A DNA stretch of 64,000 nucleotides from Clostridium porci. GTDB lineage: Bacteria > Bacillota > Clostridia > Lachnospirales > Lachnospiraceae. A program made the position numbers and the translations under genes. Of the stretch, positions 42,156-49,472 are shown in pieces; the stretch's first letter is position 1, and every line of letters starts with the position of its first letter. The stretch is taken from assembly GCF_009696375.1 (NCBI RefSeq), contig NZ_VUMD01000012.1, positions 1 to 64,000 of the forward strand, given 5' to 3'. The notes beneath the pieces are model-generated. The model searched no databases and had not been told where the DNA came from. It was given only the letters and a program-made list of their open reading frames with translations.

Positions 42156-44624
42156 ATGAATAGTATATTAGATGCAATGAAGGAGCGCCGGATATTTTGC
42201 GACGGAGGCATGGGAAGCATGCTTCAGGAAAGAGGGCTTGTGGCCGGAGAGCTGCCGGAGCATTGGAATCTGAGCCACCGGAAGGTTTTGAAAGAGATTC
42301 ATAAGGAGTATTTGGACGCGGGAGCAGACCTGATTACCACCAATACCTTTGGCGCTAACCGCTTAAAATACAAGGAGAATCTGGAAGACATTGTGACAGC
42401 GGCGGTAGAGAATGCCAGGGATGCCATCAGGGAAGCGGGACACGGATGGATAGCTCTGGATCTGGGCCCCACCGGAAAGCTCTTGAAGCCCTTGGGAGAT
42501 CTGCCCTTTGAGGAAGCAGTGAGCCTTTACAGGGAAGTAGTGACAATCGGTGTGAAGGCGGGGGCTGATCTGATTCTGATAGAGACCATGAGTGACAGCT
42601 ATGAGCTGAAAGCAGCAGTGCTGGGAGCGAAGGAAGGGGGAGTGGTTCCTGAGACGGGGGAGCAGCTTCCGGTGTTTGCCACGGTCATTTATGATGAAAG
42701 GGGAAAGCTTCTTACAGGGGGCAGCGTGGAGTCTACCGTCGCTTTGCTGGAGGGACTGGGGGTAGATGGACTTGGCATTAACTGCGGCCTGGGCCCGGTT
42801 CAGATGAAAGGGATTTTAAAGGATATTCTGGAGGCAGCCTCTGTCCCTGTGCTGGTCAATCCCAACGCTGGTCTGCCCAGAAGTGAGAACGGAAGGACGG
42901 TATATGATATTGATGAGAAAGAATTTGCCCGGGTGATGGAGGAGCTGGTCTTAATGGGAGCTGTGATTGTGGGAGGCTGCTGCGGAACCACGCCGGCCCA
43001 TATCAGAGAGACGGTAAAGCGGTGCAAAAACATTCCGGTTGAATGGCCAAAGCCTAAGAAGCGGACTGTAATTTCCTCCTATGCCCAGGCTGTAGTTATT
43101 GGATCCAGGCCTGTGATTATCGGAGAGCGGATTAATCCTACGGGCAAGTCAAAGTTTAAGCAGGCTTTGCGTGAGCATAATCTGGAATATATACTCAGGG
43201 AGGGCGTAAGCCAGCAGGACAACGGAGCGGATGTTCTGGATGTGAACGTAGGACTGCCTGAGATTGATGAGCCGTCTATGATGGAGGAGGTGGTTCAGGA
43301 GCTTCAGAGCGTTATCGACCTGCCTCTTCAAATCGATACCTCCGATATGGCTGCTATGGAGCGGGCAATGCGTATTTACAATGGAAAGCCTTTGATTAAT
43401 TCGGTCAATGGAAAGAAAGAGGTAATGGAGCAGGTGTTTCCGCTGGTAGCCAAATACGGCGGCGTGGTAGTGGGCTTATGTCTGGACGAGGATGGAATTC
43501 CTGAAACGGCTGAGGGGAGAATCAAGGTAGGGCGTAAAATTATAGAGACTGCGTCCTCTTACGGAATCGGGCCTGAGAATATCATTTTGGACGGTTTGTG
43601 TATGACTGTAAGCTCTGACAGCAAAGGAGCCCTTACCACCCTGGAAACCCTGCGGCGTATCCGGGATGAGCTGGGGGGTAAATCGGTGCTGGGGGTTTCC
43701 AATATTTCCTTTGGACTGCCTCAGAGGGAAATTATCAATGCCGCTTTTTTTACAATGGCGATGGAGTCCGGGCTGAATGCGGCTATTATTAATCCTAATT
43801 CTGAGGCGATGATGCGGGCCTACTATAGCTTTAAGGCATTGATGGATTTGGACCCTCAGTGCAGTGAATATATCAGTGTCTACGGCGGTCAGGTGAGCGG
43901 ACTGGGCCAGACCCTCGGCAGAGGGGGAAGCGGCAGCTCAAAGGGAGCCGAAGTAAGCGGCGGGTCAGGCTGGGCTGCAAAAGGAGACAGCAGCATGCCG
44001 GCGGGAGCTTTGGGTATTTCCATCGCCAGGGGACTGCGAGAAGGAGCTCAGGAGTCGGTGACAGCTCTTTTAAAGGAAAAGGATCCGCTGGATATTATCA
44101 ACGGGGATATGATTCCTGCGCTGGATTATGTGGGAAAGGGCTTTGAAAAAGGAACCATATTCCTGCCGCAGCTTCTTATGAGCGCCGAGGCGGCCAAAGC
44201 TGCCTTTGAAGTCATAAAGTCCCGGATGGATAGCAGCGGACAGGTTCGGGAAAAAAAGGGGAAGGTGATTCTAGCTACTGTTAAGGGGGATATTCATGAT
44301 ATCGGAAAAAATATCGTAAAGGTGCTGCTGGAGAATTACAGCTATGATGTTATCGACTTGGGAAAGGATGTTCCCCCGGAGCGGATCGTCCAGGAAGCAG
44401 TGGAGCAGAAGGTGTCCCTGGTAGGACTTTCCGCACTTATGACCACCACGGTGCCAAGTATGGAGGAAACCATCCGCCAGCTCCACGGCAAGGCGCCCGG
44501 AGTAAAGGTGATGGTAGGAGGAGCCGTTCTTACAGAGGAATATGCCAGAACCATCGGCTCCGACGCCTATTGCCGGGATGCCATGGCATCTGTGAATTAT
44601 GCGGAGAAAATATTTGTAAAATAA
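42156..44624 (+). CDS. metH: Cobalamin-dependent methionine synthase lacking the reactivation domain
   Basis: 822 residues, against ~1200 for full-length MetH. The order is a homocysteine S-methyltransferase barrel (residues ~1-290, zinc cysteine pair G-G-C-C-G-T-T-P near 273), a pterin-binding barrel (~310-580), then a B12 cap and cobalamin domain with D-I-H-D-I-G near residue 713. The reactivation domain is encoded separately at 40195. An unusual Gly/Ser-rich insert (G-R-G-G-S-G-S-S-K-G...) lies near residues 590-615, before the cap domain. I start at ATG 42156, seven bases after AGTGAGGA. Confidence 0.93.
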   Translation: MNSILDAMKERRIFCDGGMGSMLQERGLVAGELPEHWNLSHRKVLKEIHKEYLDAGADLITTNTFGANRLKYKENLEDIVTAAVENARDAIREAGHGWIALDLGPTGKLLKPLGDLPFEEAVSLYREVVTIGVKAGADLILIETMSDSYELKAAVLGAKEGGVVPETGEQLPVFATVIYDERGKLLTGGSVESTVALLEGLGVDGLGINCGLGPVQMKGILKDILEAASVPVLVNPNAGLPRSENGRTVYDIDEKEFARVMEELVLMGAVIVGGCCGTTPAHIRETVKRCKNIPVEWPKPKKRTVISSYAQAVVIGSRPVIIGERINPTGKSKFKQALREHNLEYILREGVSQQDNGADVLDVNVGLPEIDEPSMMEEVVQELQSVIDLPLQIDTSDMAAMERAMRIYNGKPLINSVNGKKEVMEQVFPLVAKYGGVVVGLCLDEDGIPETAEGRIKVGRKIIETASSYGIGPENIILDGLCMTVSSDSKGALTTLETLRRIRDELGGKSVLGVSNISFGLPQREIINAAFFTMAMESGLNAAIINPNSEAMMRAYYSFKALMDLDPQCSEYISVYGGQVSGLGQTLGRGGSGSSKGAEVSGGSGWAAKGDSSMPAGALGISIARGLREGAQESVTALLKEKDPLDIINGDMIPALDYVGKGFEKGTIFLPQLLMSAEAAKAAFEVIKSRMDSSGQVREKKGKVILATVKGDIHDIGKNIVKVLLENYSYDVIDLGKDVPPERIVQEAVEQKVSLVGLSALMTTTVPSMEETIRQLHGKAPGVKVMVGGAVLTEEYARTIGSDAYCRDAMASVNYAEKIFVK

Positions 44625-44761
44625 AGATAAGTCAACGGCGAACCTCGTTTTTTGAACGCAAAGGCAGGGCGGCTGTCTGTCTGGCAAATATTGGACTTTG
44701 TTGTATGAACCAGAATATGGTATAGAATCCAATAACTCCCAGGTACAAATGGAAAAAAATG

Positions 44762-44770
44762 TGTTATAAT
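44762..44770 (+). promoter_or_regulatory. Extended -10 promoter of the cysteine-rich gene
   Basis: TG-T-TATAAT (TG 44762-44763, hexamer 44765-44770), about 61 bases before the start codon. No clear -35 is needed for such a promoter, and none is seen. Confidence 0.6.
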
Positions 44771-44830
44771 GGTTTTGTAACAAAAAAGAAACACATTTGT
44801 AACATTTAACAAGAAAGCGAGGTACAAATT

Positions 44831-45145
44831 ATGTTATCAGTATCAACTATGGCACTTGCCGCAATGTTAGGTTCAGGCTGCGGTACGAATATGGCAAATG
44901 TAAACACCTATAATCCATGTCAGTATAATCAGCCTAACTGCCCTAAAAACGTACGCATCCAGAAGAGTGGTCAGAATCTGGACTCAATTCTGGCACAGAT
45001 GGGCGTATGTGCACCGGATGGCAATTCCCAGTGCGGTATTAACCCGAACTGCAAAGGTGGAAACTGCCAGACAAATACCTGCCAGGGAAGCAGCTGCAGC
45101 ACAGGCTCCTGCAAGAACGGCGTTGGCATTGTTGTGAAATACTAA
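44831..45145 (+). CDS. Cysteine-rich small protein, function unknown
   Basis: 104 residues with ten cysteines, six of them packed in the last 35 residues in N-C-x(3-4)-C spacings. The N-terminus M-L-S-V-S-T-M-A-L-A-A-M-L-G-S-G-C is hydrophobic but lacks a positive charge, so export is uncertain. The gene has its own extended -10 promoter, a modest SD (GCGAGG) and a 20-bp terminator, so it is a monocistronic, probably well-expressed unit. It does not match SCIFF or other RiPP precursors I know, and no radical SAM maturase is adjacent. Metal binding or disulfide structure is possible. Confidence 0.65.
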   Translation: MLSVSTMALAAMLGSGCGTNMANVNTYNPCQYNQPNCPKNVRIQKSGQNLDSILAQMGVCAPDGNSQCGINPNCKGGNCQTNTCQGSSCSTGSCKNGVGIVVKY

Positions 45146-45196
45146 TCAGAAAATGGATGGATTCTTACATAGAATATGATTTAGTGTTATAGTTTA

Positions 45197-45244
45197 AAAA
45201 GCTCTGCAAAGCAGGACGGGCTCCTGCTTTGCAGAGCTTTTGCC
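45197..45244 (+). terminator. Strong terminator after the cysteine-rich gene
   Basis: A 20-bp perfect stem pairs 45197-45216 with 45222-45241 and closes on a CGGGC loop. It contains AAAA on one side and TTTT on the other. Confidence 0.93.
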
Positions 45245-45318
45245 TGCTTCGCAAAAAAGTGTTTTCCTGTTGTCAATAAGGGGAATGAATTCTGCATAAA
45301 ATATATACGGAAAATTAA

Positions 45319-45347
45319 TTCACTTTTCGGCAGGGCTATGCTACAAT
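45319..45347 (+). promoter_or_regulatory. Promoter of the DUF368 gene
   Basis: TTCACT (45319-45324), 17 bases and TACAAT (45342-45347), with a TG one base upstream of the -10 hexamer. Confidence 0.6.
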
Positions 45348-45376
45348 GTGCCGGTAATAAGTAAAGGAGTGAATGG

Positions 45377-46219
45377 ATGAATCGAGAGAATATTATTACT
45401 GTTTTAAAGGGAATATGGATTGGGGGAACTATGACGGTTCCAGGCGTCAGCGGCGGATCTATGGCTATGATCTTAGGAATTTATGACCGCCTTATAACCT
45501 CTGTCAGTTCCTTTTTCAGAAATCCCAGGCGGAACTTCTCCTTTCTCACAGCCTTTGTACTGGGGGCTGGGGTAGGAATGGTGCTGTTTTCCCGTTTTAT
45601 CAGTTTTCTGTTTACAACCAGAGCGGATGTGCCTTTGCGATTCTTTTTTCTGGGAGCGGTGGCAGGAGGCGTGCCTATGATATATAAGGAGGCGGGAGTG
45701 CGCCGCCTGGATTTGGGAGCTGTAATGTATCCTGCCATAGGGATTATGGCTGTGGTGCTTTTGAAGCTTCTCCCGCCCGGACTCTTTGAGCCGGGAGCCG
45801 GCTTTGGTCCGGGGCAGCTTCTGATACAGCTGGCAGGCGGACTGATCATTGCTGTGGGGTTAGTGCTTCCGGGTATCAGTGTGTCTCAGATGCTTTATAT
45901 GCTTGGGATTTACGAAAGCATAATCGGAAATTTAAGCGCTCTTCATATCCTTCCTCTGATTCCTCTGGGATTTGGAGCAGTGGGAGGAATATTACTTACA
46001 ACAAAGGTTCTGGAGAGGCTTATAAGGCACGCCCCCCAGCCTACTTATTTGATCATTCTTGGATTTATGTTCGGCTCGCTGCCGGAGCTGTTTCCGAAAG
46101 TTCCAGGGGGGATTGAGCTTGTGTACAGCCTGCTGGCAGCAGCAGCCGGCTTTGGAGCCTTGTATGGGATGGCAAAGAAAGAAAGCCAGAGGGAAAGGCA
46201 CGCTCTCATAAGGAAGTAA
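45377..46219 (+). CDS. popT: DUF368 membrane protein, PopT-type polyprenyl-phosphate transporter
   Basis: 280 residues with seven to nine hydrophobic segments. The start I-W-I-G-G-T-M-T-V-P-G-V-S-G-G-S is the family signature. A related repeat, G-L-V-L-P-G-I-S-V-S-Q-M, lies near residue 165; the two P-G-[VI]-S motifs face each other in an inverted repeat. DUF368 proteins (PopT) were recently identified as flippases that recycle undecaprenyl phosphate for wall synthesis. SD AAAGGAGTG is present. It stands just outside the mobile scar. Confidence 0.85.
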   Translation: MNRENIITVLKGIWIGGTMTVPGVSGGSMAMILGIYDRLITSVSSFFRNPRRNFSFLTAFVLGAGVGMVLFSRFISFLFTTRADVPLRFFFLGAVAGGVPMIYKEAGVRRLDLGAVMYPAIGIMAVVLLKLLPPGLFEPGAGFGPGQLLIQLAGGLIIAVGLVLPGISVSQMLYMLGIYESIIGNLSALHILPLIPLGFGAVGGILLTTKVLERLIRHAPQPTYLIILGFMFGSLPELFPKVPGGIELVYSLLAAAAGFGALYGMAKKESQRERHALIRK

Positions 46220-46251
46220 TTTGATTGTCGCAGGGCGGCATGGCTGAAAGG

Positions 46252-46743
46252 TCATGCCGTCCTGCTTTTTTGTCGTTCCACGGTCTGATCGTCGCCCGGT
46301 AGATCGGCTTCTCCGATGAAGTTCCACACAAGTTCAATTTTCTGCCTGCGATGGCCGCTGGACTTGTCCGGCGCATGGACGATGATTTTCTTTACAAACT
46401 CATTGACAATGGTGGGCATCAGTTCACGAATGCCCACATACTTCCGTACAATGGCTGCAAAGCTGTCAAAGTCGGCTTGATCCTGTTCAAAGGTTTCTAC
46501 CGCTTCCCGCCATATCTTCACTTGCTCTGTCAGTTCTCTTTGTTCCGCTTCATAGTCGGCAGAGAGTTTTAAGAACCGTTCATGGCTGATCGCGCCGCTG
46601 ATTTCATCCTCATAAATGCGCTTGAAAATGCGGTCAAGTTCGGCAATGCGTTTTTCTGCTTGGGCAATTTCACGTTTGCGTTTCTTGGCTTCTCTTTCAG
46701 CTTCTTGAAAACGCTGCTTTTTCGCGGCTTCCTCAAATGCCAT
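46252..46743 (-). pseudogene. C-terminal remnant of a large serine recombinase (conjugative-transposon type)
   Basis: Only the last ~164 residues remain. The Arg/Lys/Glu coiled coil (K-K-R-K-R-E-I-A-Q-A-E-K-R-I-A-E-L-D) and I-Y-E-D-E-I-S-G match the DUF4368-type end of large serine recombinases of Clostridia transposons. I-V-R-K-Y-V and D-K-S-S-G-H-R-R-Q-K-I-E match as well. The same frame stays open upstream past 46800 but turns into unrelated sequence where the antitoxin promoter and repeats begin. The catalytic N-terminal domain is missing, so it cannot act as a recombinase. Confidence 0.85.
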
Positions 46744-46768
46744 AGCATCGTCAAAGAACAGAGAACTA

Positions 46769-46797
46769 TTGACATAATTGAAGCGACTGCGTATAAT
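46769..46797 (+). promoter_or_regulatory. Consensus promoter of the type III antitoxin RNA
   Basis: TTGACA (46769-46774), 17 bases and TATAAT (46792-46797), both perfect. The start would be near 46803, just before the RNA repeats. Confidence 0.92.
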
Positions 46798-46802
46798 AAT
46801 AG

Positions 46803-46955
46803 TACAGGGTAGGGATACCCATAAAATAGTGTTCGCTTCCTGATATGCGGCTTATAAGTGGTCAGGACTACAAATAGTGTCGCTCCCCGATATGCGGCTT
46901 ATAAATGTTCGGGATTAAAATGTTTGTAGAGCCCTGTCGAAAGGCAGGGCTTTAC
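46803..46955 (+). ncRNA. cptI: CptI-like type III antitoxin RNA: two 47-48-nt repeats and a terminator
   Basis: Repeat 1 is 46824-46871 and repeat 2 starts at 46872 and runs to about 46918, both opening AAATAGTG and sharing GATATGCGGCTTATAA. A stem in repeat 1 pairs CCTGA (46839-46843) with TCAGG (46862-46866). In repeat 2 the same positions read CCCGA (46886-46890) and TCGGG (46909-46913), so one U-A pair has become C-G: covariation. A leaky terminator, AGCCCTG (46930-46936)/CAGGGCT (46945-46951), lies before the toxin SD. This is the classical layout of type III systems, where the RNA folds as pseudoknots and sequesters the toxin. Confidence 0.85.
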
Positions 46956-46976
46956 TTTTGTCCGGGAGGTATCTCT

Positions 46977-47453
46977 ATGCTCGAAGCTCAATTTTATTTT
47001 TTGTCAGATCAGTATTATCTGGATTTTCCCGATGATAAGCTGATGAAAAACAAGGATATGATAGACGGTTCTCCGTACAAACGTCCTTGCTTTTTTACTT
47101 TTCCCGATTCCAAAATCCCGGATATTTACTGGATTGTTCCCATTTCATCCCAATACGAAAAGTTCAAGCGGGTTGAACAGGACAAAATCAAAAAATATGG
47201 ACGCTGCAATACCATTCGTTTCGGAACGGTACTCGGAAGAAATACAGCTTTTTTAATCCAGAATATGTGTCCGGCAACCAACAAATATCTTACCCCATAC
47301 ATAGATAAGAATGATTGCCCGATCCGGATTGACAACCGTGTGGCTGCTGATGTGATTAAAAATGCACGAGATGTCTTAGCTATGGCAAAGCGTGGAGCAA
47401 AAGTGATTTTTCCAGATGTGTTCAAGATATATCGTGGTCTTGAACAGCAGTAG
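46977..47453 (+). CDS. cptN: CptN-like type III toxin (ToxN/AbiQ superfamily endoribonuclease)
   Basis: 158 residues starting at ATG 46977, six bases after GGGAGGT; a longer open frame reaches back into the terminator of the RNA and is not used. The protein has the family sequence: F-Y-F-L-S-D-Q-Y-Y at the start, K-R-P-C-F-F-T-F, I-Y-W-I-V-P-I-S-S near residue 50, F-G-T-V-L-G and F-L-I-Q-N-M-C-P. These toxins are RNases that cut RNA in A-rich sites and process their own antitoxin repeats. Placement behind two repeats and a terminator is diagnostic. Such systems can act in phage abortive infection or in element maintenance. Confidence 0.85.
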   Translation: MLEAQFYFLSDQYYLDFPDDKLMKNKDMIDGSPYKRPCFFTFPDSKIPDIYWIVPISSQYEKFKRVEQDKIKKYGRCNTIRFGTVLGRNTAFLIQNMCPATNKYLTPYIDKNDCPIRIDNRVAADVIKNARDVLAMAKRGAKVIFPDVFKIYRGLEQQ

Positions 47454-47597
47454 CTTACGCTTACGCAAACCCAGAGTGCGCCATCTGTACCGGGTAACCA
47501 AAAGCCGAGCGTCAGAGAAAAATTAGCCAAGCTCACTGACGAGCAAAAAGGCAGAACGCCCAGAAGTATTGATACCAAAGAAAAAGGCAGCAGATGA
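47454..47597 (+). pseudogene. Gene-end fragment in frame behind the toxin stop
   Basis: Right after the toxin TAG the same frame continues open for 47 codons to TGA (47595-47597). It includes Q-T-Q-S-A-P-S-V-P-G-N-Q-K-P-S-V-R-E-K-L-... and ends K-E-K-G-S-R. It has no start of its own. The basic, Lys/Gln-rich style resembles the end of mobile-element proteins such as relaxases, but I cannot name it. Confidence 0.5.
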
Positions 47598-47634
47598 GTC
47601 AAGACCACCCGCTAAGCGGGTGGTCTTGACTTGT
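47597..47634. terminator. 17-bp palindrome, likely bidirectional terminator of the mobile scar
   Basis: AGTCAAGACCACCCGCT (47597-47613) is the exact reverse complement of 47615-47631, with one base between. Similar GACCACCCGC hairpins close operons in clostridial conjugative elements; this link is from memory. Confidence 0.7.
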
Positions 47635-47703
47635 AACCCTGTTTGTCAGTCGTTAGGTCAATTTGTTTCCAAAACTTCCTTATCGGCGTTCGCCAAATGA
47701 CAT

Positions 47704-47726
47704 CCCCCCCCCCCTTTTTTTTTTTT
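47704..47726. repeat. C11-T12 homopolymer tract
   Basis: Eleven C residues (47704-47714) run into twelve T residues (47715-47726), three bases before the degV stop codon. It marks the right edge of the scar. Its exact length may be unreliable. Confidence 0.9.
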
Positions 47727-47729
47727 GCC

Positions 47730-48623
47730 TTAATCGCTGCGCTCATCGCCCCAGTAGAACAGGGCCACTGTGCCCGGCCCTGTATGAGCGCCTATGACGG
47801 TTCCAATATCCACAATAAATACTTTGCCGTTTATACGGGGAAAGGCTTCTTCGATCAGGGCTGCTGCTGTCCTAGCGTCCTCCAGGCAGGAGGAATGGGA
47901 CAGGAAGCATTTGCCGCTGTAGTCTGAACCATGTTCCGCATGTTCTTCCATCCGCTTTATCATTTCGCGGATTACCTTTTTCTTGCCTCTGCATTTTTCG
48001 CGGGGAGTCAGCTTGCCTTCAAAATTAATATTCATCAGAGGGCATATATTCAGCATATTGCCCAAAAAGGCCGCAGAGGCAGAGAGACGTCCGCCCCGCC
48101 TAAGATGGGTCAGATCTGAGGTGAAGAACCAGCTTTGAAGCCTGAGACGATTCTCCCTAATCCATGCAGTTAACTCTTCAAAGCTTAAGCCTGCCTGCAT
48201 TTTTTCCCAGGACGTGTCCACCAGAAGGCCGTAACCGGCTGATGCAGTGAGGGAATCTATAACCTCAATGCGGCGATTAGGATAACGCTCCAACATCTCG
48301 TCTCTGGCAATGACGGCAGAGTTGTAGGTGCCGGAGATGCCTGAGGACAGGGTAAGATGGATGATATCCTTCCCTTCCTTCAGCAAAGGCTCAAACATGG
48401 CTTCATATTGTTCAGGATTTACCTGGGAGGTGGTGGGTGTGGCGCCGTCCCGGATTTTTTTGTAAAATTCTTCAATGGGTATAGAGCATCCTAAATCATC
48501 GTTGAATTCCATTCCGTTGATTTGAAAATGAAAGCAGGCATAAGGGATCTTTCGTTCTGTGAGATAGCTTTCCGGTAAATCAGCTGTAGAACAGCAGGTT
48601 ATGGCATAGGGGTTGTTCATCAT
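47730..48623 (-). CDS. DegV family fatty-acid-binding protein 2
   Basis: 297 residues with I-T-C-C-S-T-A-D-L, A-T-P-T-T-S-Q-V-N-P near residue 60, L-T-L-S-S-G-I-S-G-T-Y and L-R-R-G-G-R-L-S near residue 174. The T-S-Q signature of FakB-type proteins is intact, which the paralogue at 26505 lacks. The ends V-G/I-G-A-H-T-G-P-G-T-V-A-L-F-Y are canonical. It probably presents fatty acids to a FakA kinase. Its 3' end touches the mobile scar but the coding frame is whole. Confidence 0.92.
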   Translation of the reverse strand: MMNNPYAITCCSTADLPESYLTERKIPYACFHFQINGMEFNDDLGCSIPIEEFYKKIRDGATPTTSQVNPEQYEAMFEPLLKEGKDIIHLTLSSGISGTYNSAVIARDEMLERYPNRRIEVIDSLTASAGYGLLVDTSWEKMQAGLSFEELTAWIRENRLRLQSWFFTSDLTHLRRGGRLSASAAFLGNMLNICPLMNINFEGKLTPREKCRGKKKVIREMIKRMEEHAEHGSDYSGKCFLSHSSCLEDARTAAALIEEAFPRINGKVFIVDIGTVIGAHTGPGTVALFYWGDERSD

Positions 48624-48712
48624 TTGCTCCTTTAAATGTTTAACGTATGAATGTGTTTATTCTGAAAAAAGTATAGCATGACCAGGGGGGGAATGTCAAA
48701 TACAACTAGCAC

Positions 48713-48741
48713 TGGTCAAGGAAGGAGATTTGTGCTATGAT
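48713..48741 (+). promoter_or_regulatory. Promoter of the HAD-znu operon
   Basis: TGGTCA (48713-48718), 17 bases and TATGAT (48736-48741) with an upstream TG (48733-48734). It drives the long metal/potassium run. I saw no clear Zur box. Confidence 0.55.
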
Positions 48742-48794
48742 GAAAGTCATGTTAGAAGAGATTGGTATATAAAAGGAAGGGGAGGGCAATTATT

Positions 48795-49472
48795 ATGTAT
48801 AAATGCTGTATTTTTGATTTAGATGGGACTTTGGTAAATTCTATCTATGCCATTCAGCGTGCAGTGAATCTTACACTGGACGCATGGGGGCTGGGGCCTA
48901 TTAATGTGGAGCAGGCCAAGATGTTTGCAGGAGATGGCTACAGGCCCCTTTTGGAGCGGTCGCTGTCTGCCTGCGGTGATGAGAAGCTGGAGCATGTTCA
49001 GGAGGCAGGCCGGCGGTACCTGGAGATTTTTAAGGAATGTAGTATGTACAGGGTGGAAGCTTATGAAGGAATCCGGGACATGCTTGCGTTTTTTAAGGAT
49101 CAGGGGATGCATCTGGCAGTTCTTTCCAATAAGCCTCATGAGAGAACCGTGGAGAATGTGACGGAGGTTTTTGGCAGGAGCTGTTTTGAACGGGTGTACG
49201 GGGAGCGTGAGGATCTGGGAATTAAGAAGAAGCCTGCTCCTGACGGTGTCTGGTCAATTATGAGGGAGTTTGGGGTGGAGAAGGAAGAAACCCTTTATTT
49301 TGGAGATACCAATACGGATATGAGAACCGGGGCGAATGCCGGTGTGGATACCATAGGAGTCACCTGGGGATTCAGGGGAAGGGAGGAACTGGAGGCATTT
49401 GTGCCCAGGCTCATTGTGGATTACCCCTCTCAGGTTGTGGAATTTGTGAAGGAAGTGAATGGGATTGTGTAG
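48795..49472 (+). CDS. HAD-family hydrolase (phosphoglycolate phosphatase-like)
   Basis: 225 residues from the ATG after GGAAGGGGAGGG; an 11-codon longer frame has no SD. HAD motif I is F-D-L-D-G-T-L-V-N-S, motif II is L-A-V-L-S-N-K, and the late acidic motif is Y-F-G-D-T-N-T-D-M. The cap domain is of type C1. The substrate is unknown; the family includes phosphoglycolate and pyrophosphate phosphatases. It overlaps znuA by 14 bases. Confidence 0.88.
   Translation: MYKCCIFDLDGTLVNSIYAIQRAVNLTLDAWGLGPINVEQAKMFAGDGYRPLLERSLSACGDEKLEHVQEAGRRYLEIFKECSMYRVEAYEGIRDMLAFFKDQGMHLAVLSNKPHERTVENVTEVFGRSCFERVYGEREDLGIKKKPAPDGVWSIMREFGVEKEETLYFGDTNTDMRTGANAGVDTIGVTWGFRGREELEAFVPRLIVDYPSQVVEFVKEVNGIV

Noticed and set aside
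44831-45145. Cysteine-rich protein as a SCIFF or similar RiPP precursor
   Set aside because: Length (104) and cysteine spacing differ from the ~45-residue SCIFF, and no radical SAM maturase lies beside it.
46824-46918. Two direct repeats as a possible CRISPR
   Set aside because: Repeats are directly adjacent without unique spacers, covary in a stem and lie between a promoter and a toxin gene: type III antitoxin layout.
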